From contig NZ_JAMWEG010000008.1 in NCBI RefSeq assembly GCF_025460765.1, positions 186,001-250,000 of the forward strand: a DNA stretch of 64,000 nucleotides. Direction: 5' to 3'. The notes beneath the pieces are model-generated. The model was given only the letters and a program-made list of their open reading frames with translations. It did not search any database and had not been told where the DNA came from. The first letter of the stretch is position 1, and the number at the start of each line of letters is the position of its first letter. This document shows, piece after piece, positions 62,340-64,000 of this stretch. Source of the DNA: Micromonospora sp. MA102. GTDB taxonomy: Bacteria > Actinomycetota > Actinomycetes > Mycobacteriales > Micromonosporaceae. The position numbers and the translations under genes were made by a program.

Positions 62340-63791
62340 GTGAAGGCGACGCTGCACGCCGGCCGGCTGCTGGCCCGCAGGTACCGGCTCATCGACCAGA
62401 TCGGGGCCGGCGGCATGTCGGTGATCTGGCGGGCCCGCGACGAGGTGCTGGACCGGGTGGTGGCGGTGAAGGTGCTCGCCCCCTCGCTCGCCGCCGACGC
62501 CCGGTTCCGGGACATGGTGCGCGAGGAGGCCCGTTCCGCCGCCCAGCTCGTCCATCCGCACGTCACCGCCGTGCACGACTACGGCGAGACGGTGGCGCCG
62601 GACGGCTCGATCACCTCGTTCGTGGTGATGGAGCTGCTCAGCGGCGAGGAGCTGGAGCACCGGCTCACCGAGGGGCCGCTGCCCTGGCCGGCGGCGGTCG
62701 AGACGGGCGCGCAGGTGGCCGAGGCGGTGGCCGCCGCGCACCGGCTGGGCATCGTGCACCGGGACATCACCCCGTCGAACGTGATGATGACCCGGGTCGG
62801 CGCGAAGGTGCTCGACTTCGGCATCGCCACCCGGGTCGGCGCGCCCGACGAGGACGAGGACGGCGGCACGTTCGGCACCCCGGCGTACGTGGCGCCGGAG
62901 CGGCTGGACGGGGCGCCGGCGCAACCGGCCACCGACGTCTACTCGCTGGGTGTGCTGCTGTTCGAGACGCTGACCGGGCAGCCGCCGTACCCGGCGGACA
63001 CCTGGGAGCAGCTCAGCGCCGCGCTGGCCGAGGACGCCGCGCCCACGCTGGACGGCGTACCCGGGCTGCCCGCGCCGGTCGCGGAGATCTGCCTGCGCTG
63101 CCTGGCCCGCGACCCGCGCCGGCGGCCCACCGCGCACCAGGTGGCGGCCGTGCTCCGCGACCAGTTGCTGCCCGCCGACCCGCAGGCCGCCACCATGCTG
63201 GCCCCGACCGTGACCCTGCCCGCGGTGCCCGCCCCGCCGCGACCGCCGGCCGAGCCCGCCCCTCCCGCACCCGTCGCCGCCGGGGCGCCCGGACGCCGCC
63301 GGGCGCTGCCCCTGGTGGCGGCCGGCGTGGTGGTGGTCGCCGGCGCCGCCCTGCTGGTGCCCGCGCTGCTGCCCGACCGGCAGGCGCCGTCGCGGTCGGC
63401 GCCGACCGCCGGGCCCGTGGTGGTCCCGTCCGCCGCGACGCCGAGCCGCGACGGGCCGGCCACCGGCGAGCCGCCCGGCCCGCCCCGCCGGCCGCCCGCG
63501 ACCGGCGCGCCGACCCCGCCCGCCGGCGGCGACCTCAGCGAGGCGGCGCACCGGGTGGAGGGGCTCATCGAGGCCGGGCTGGCAACCGGCCAGATCCGCG
63601 ACGACGTGGGTGTGGACCTGCGCAACCTGCTGCGCAACGCCAGCACCGCGACCGGCGAGGGCGCCCTCACCGGCGCCGTGGACCGGCTCCGCGACAAGAT
63701 CGCCGACCGGCGGCGCGAGGGCAGCATCAGCCCCGGGTACGCCCGCCAGCTCGACGAGGCCGCCGCGGACCTGGTATCCGGACGAACCTGA
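62340..63791 (+). CDS. Serine/threonine protein kinase (PknB-like)
   Basis: A 483-aa membrane kinase. IGAGGMSVIWRARDE is the Gly loop, Lys44 in VVAVKVLAP the ATP Lys, HRDITPSNVM (residues 140-149) the catalytic loop, DFGIATRVG the metal loop, and GTPAYVAPERL the P+1 segment. The catalytic loop has Thr where most kinases have Lys. A Pro-rich linker leads to a TM at about 323-343 and an extracytoplasmic domain of about 120 residues without PASTA repeats (HRVEGLIEAGLATGQIRDDV). The ligand is unknown. The start is GTG 62340. Confidence 0.92.
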   Translation: MKATLHAGRLLARRYRLIDQIGAGGMSVIWRARDEVLDRVVAVKVLAPSLAADARFRDMVREEARSAAQLVHPHVTAVHDYGETVAPDGSITSFVVMELLSGEELEHRLTEGPLPWPAAVETGAQVAEAVAAAHRLGIVHRDITPSNVMMTRVGAKVLDFGIATRVGAPDEDEDGGTFGTPAYVAPERLDGAPAQPATDVYSLGVLLFETLTGQPPYPADTWEQLSAALAEDAAPTLDGVPGLPAPVAEICLRCLARDPRRRPTAHQVAAVLRDQLLPADPQAATMLAPTVTLPAVPAPPRPPAEPAPPAPVAAGAPGRRRALPLVAAGVVVVAGAALLVPALLPDRQAPSRSAPTAGPVVVPSAATPSRDGPATGEPPGPPRRPPATGAPTPPAGGDLSEAAHRVEGLIEAGLATGQIRDDVGVDLRNLLRNASTATGEGALTGAVDRLRDKIADRRREGSISPGYARQLDEAAADLVSGRT

Positions 63792-63795
63792 GGAG

Positions 63796-64000
63796 TCAGC
63801 CGGCGGTGACCGGCGCGGCCTCGGGCCGCCCGGCGAACGCGGCCCGGTCGGCGAGGAAGGCCCGGTAGACCGCCTCGTAACCGGCGGCCATCCGCTCGAC
63901 CGAGAAGTGCTCCGCCACGTGCATGATGCAGTCGGCCGGGTCGAGGCCGGCCACGTCGCGCAGCGCGGCCGGCAGTTCCTCCGCCCGGTCGCGGACGAGC
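63796..64000 (-). CDS. Glycosyltransferase, C-terminal end (partial)
   Basis: Only the last 67 codons are in the window. FSVERMAAGYEAVYRAFLA near the end is typical of the C terminus of GT1/GT4-type transferases. The TGA at 63796-63798 is 4 bases from the convergent kinase stop. The donor and acceptor cannot be inferred from this part. Confidence 0.7.
   Translation of the reverse strand, partial: LVRDRAEELPAALRDVAGLDPADCIMHVAEHFSVERMAAGYEAVYRAFLADRAAFAGRPEAAPVTAG

Overview
The window is a chromosomal segment from a very GC-rich actinomycete. Codon third positions are almost all G or C, GTG starts are common, and several -10 boxes of the TANNNT type lie 6-8 bases from a start codon, as in leaderless actinobacterial transcripts. 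Gene content suggests Micromonospora or a close relative (family Micromonosporaceae): Rho with a large Arg/Glu/Asp/Gly-rich insertion, the argS-lysA-hom-thrC order, an SCO7613-like membrane protein, DUF3105/DUF305 proteins, and secreted GH18/GH16 enzymes with carbohydrate-binding modules. The genus is an inference; there is no rRNA or other species marker here. No integrase, phage gene cluster, CRISPR array or large biosynthetic cluster is visible.

Layout. 1-17213, all minus strand: an exported phosphodiester glycosidase (cut by the window edge), rho, thrB, an MFS exporter, a polysaccharide deacetylase, an RND exporter, then thrC, hom, lysA and argS. Transcription runs from argS towards rho, and hom/thrC are separated from thrB by three unrelated cell-surface or efflux genes. 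17312-19848: a DUF3105-DUF305 membrane-protein pair, a catalytically dead IS630-transposase-like protein and a tRNA-Arg(CCG). 19855-28490: stand-alone LigD-type polymerase; a cupin/PEP-mutase-like pair divergent from a MocR regulator; a DHA2 exporter divergent from an HxlR regulator; and a TetR-MMPL exporter operon with two tandem palindromic operators. 28512-31243: a macrolide-resistance-like locus with an erythromycin-esterase homologue, a DUF2795 protein and an Erm-type rRNA methyltransferase. The erm gene has an attenuator-like leader and a 39-codon leader ORF. 31244-37027: oxidoreductase, membrane pair, FabG, trehalose-synthase-like amylase, DUF1349 and DedA proteins.

37041-41386: secreted chitinase-like GH18 and glucanase-like GH16 (the latter with a LacI-type operator), then a second-type YidC insertase with a small membrane protein. 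41701-47871: YbdK-type carboxylate-amine ligase, CoA-disulfide-reductase-like flavoprotein, an AbiEi/DUF559 nuclease-like gene bracketed by two related 40-base palindromes, a WGR-beta-propeller fusion and an APH(6)-type kinase. 47952-54899: a frameshifted FMN reductase divergent from an XRE regulator, an endonuclease VIII-like glycosylase, a membrane protein, a ddaH-rocD arginine-derivative catabolic operon, and an FHA protein preceded by a 31-codon leader ORF. 54977-64000: fatty-acid desaturase, giant SCO7613-like membrane protein, CutA, a patatin-acyltransferase pair, a Ser/Thr kinase and the end of a glycosyltransferase.

The features most worth following are the palindrome-bracketed DUF559 gene, the erm leader, the domesticated transposase-like gene and the FMN-reductase frameshift.
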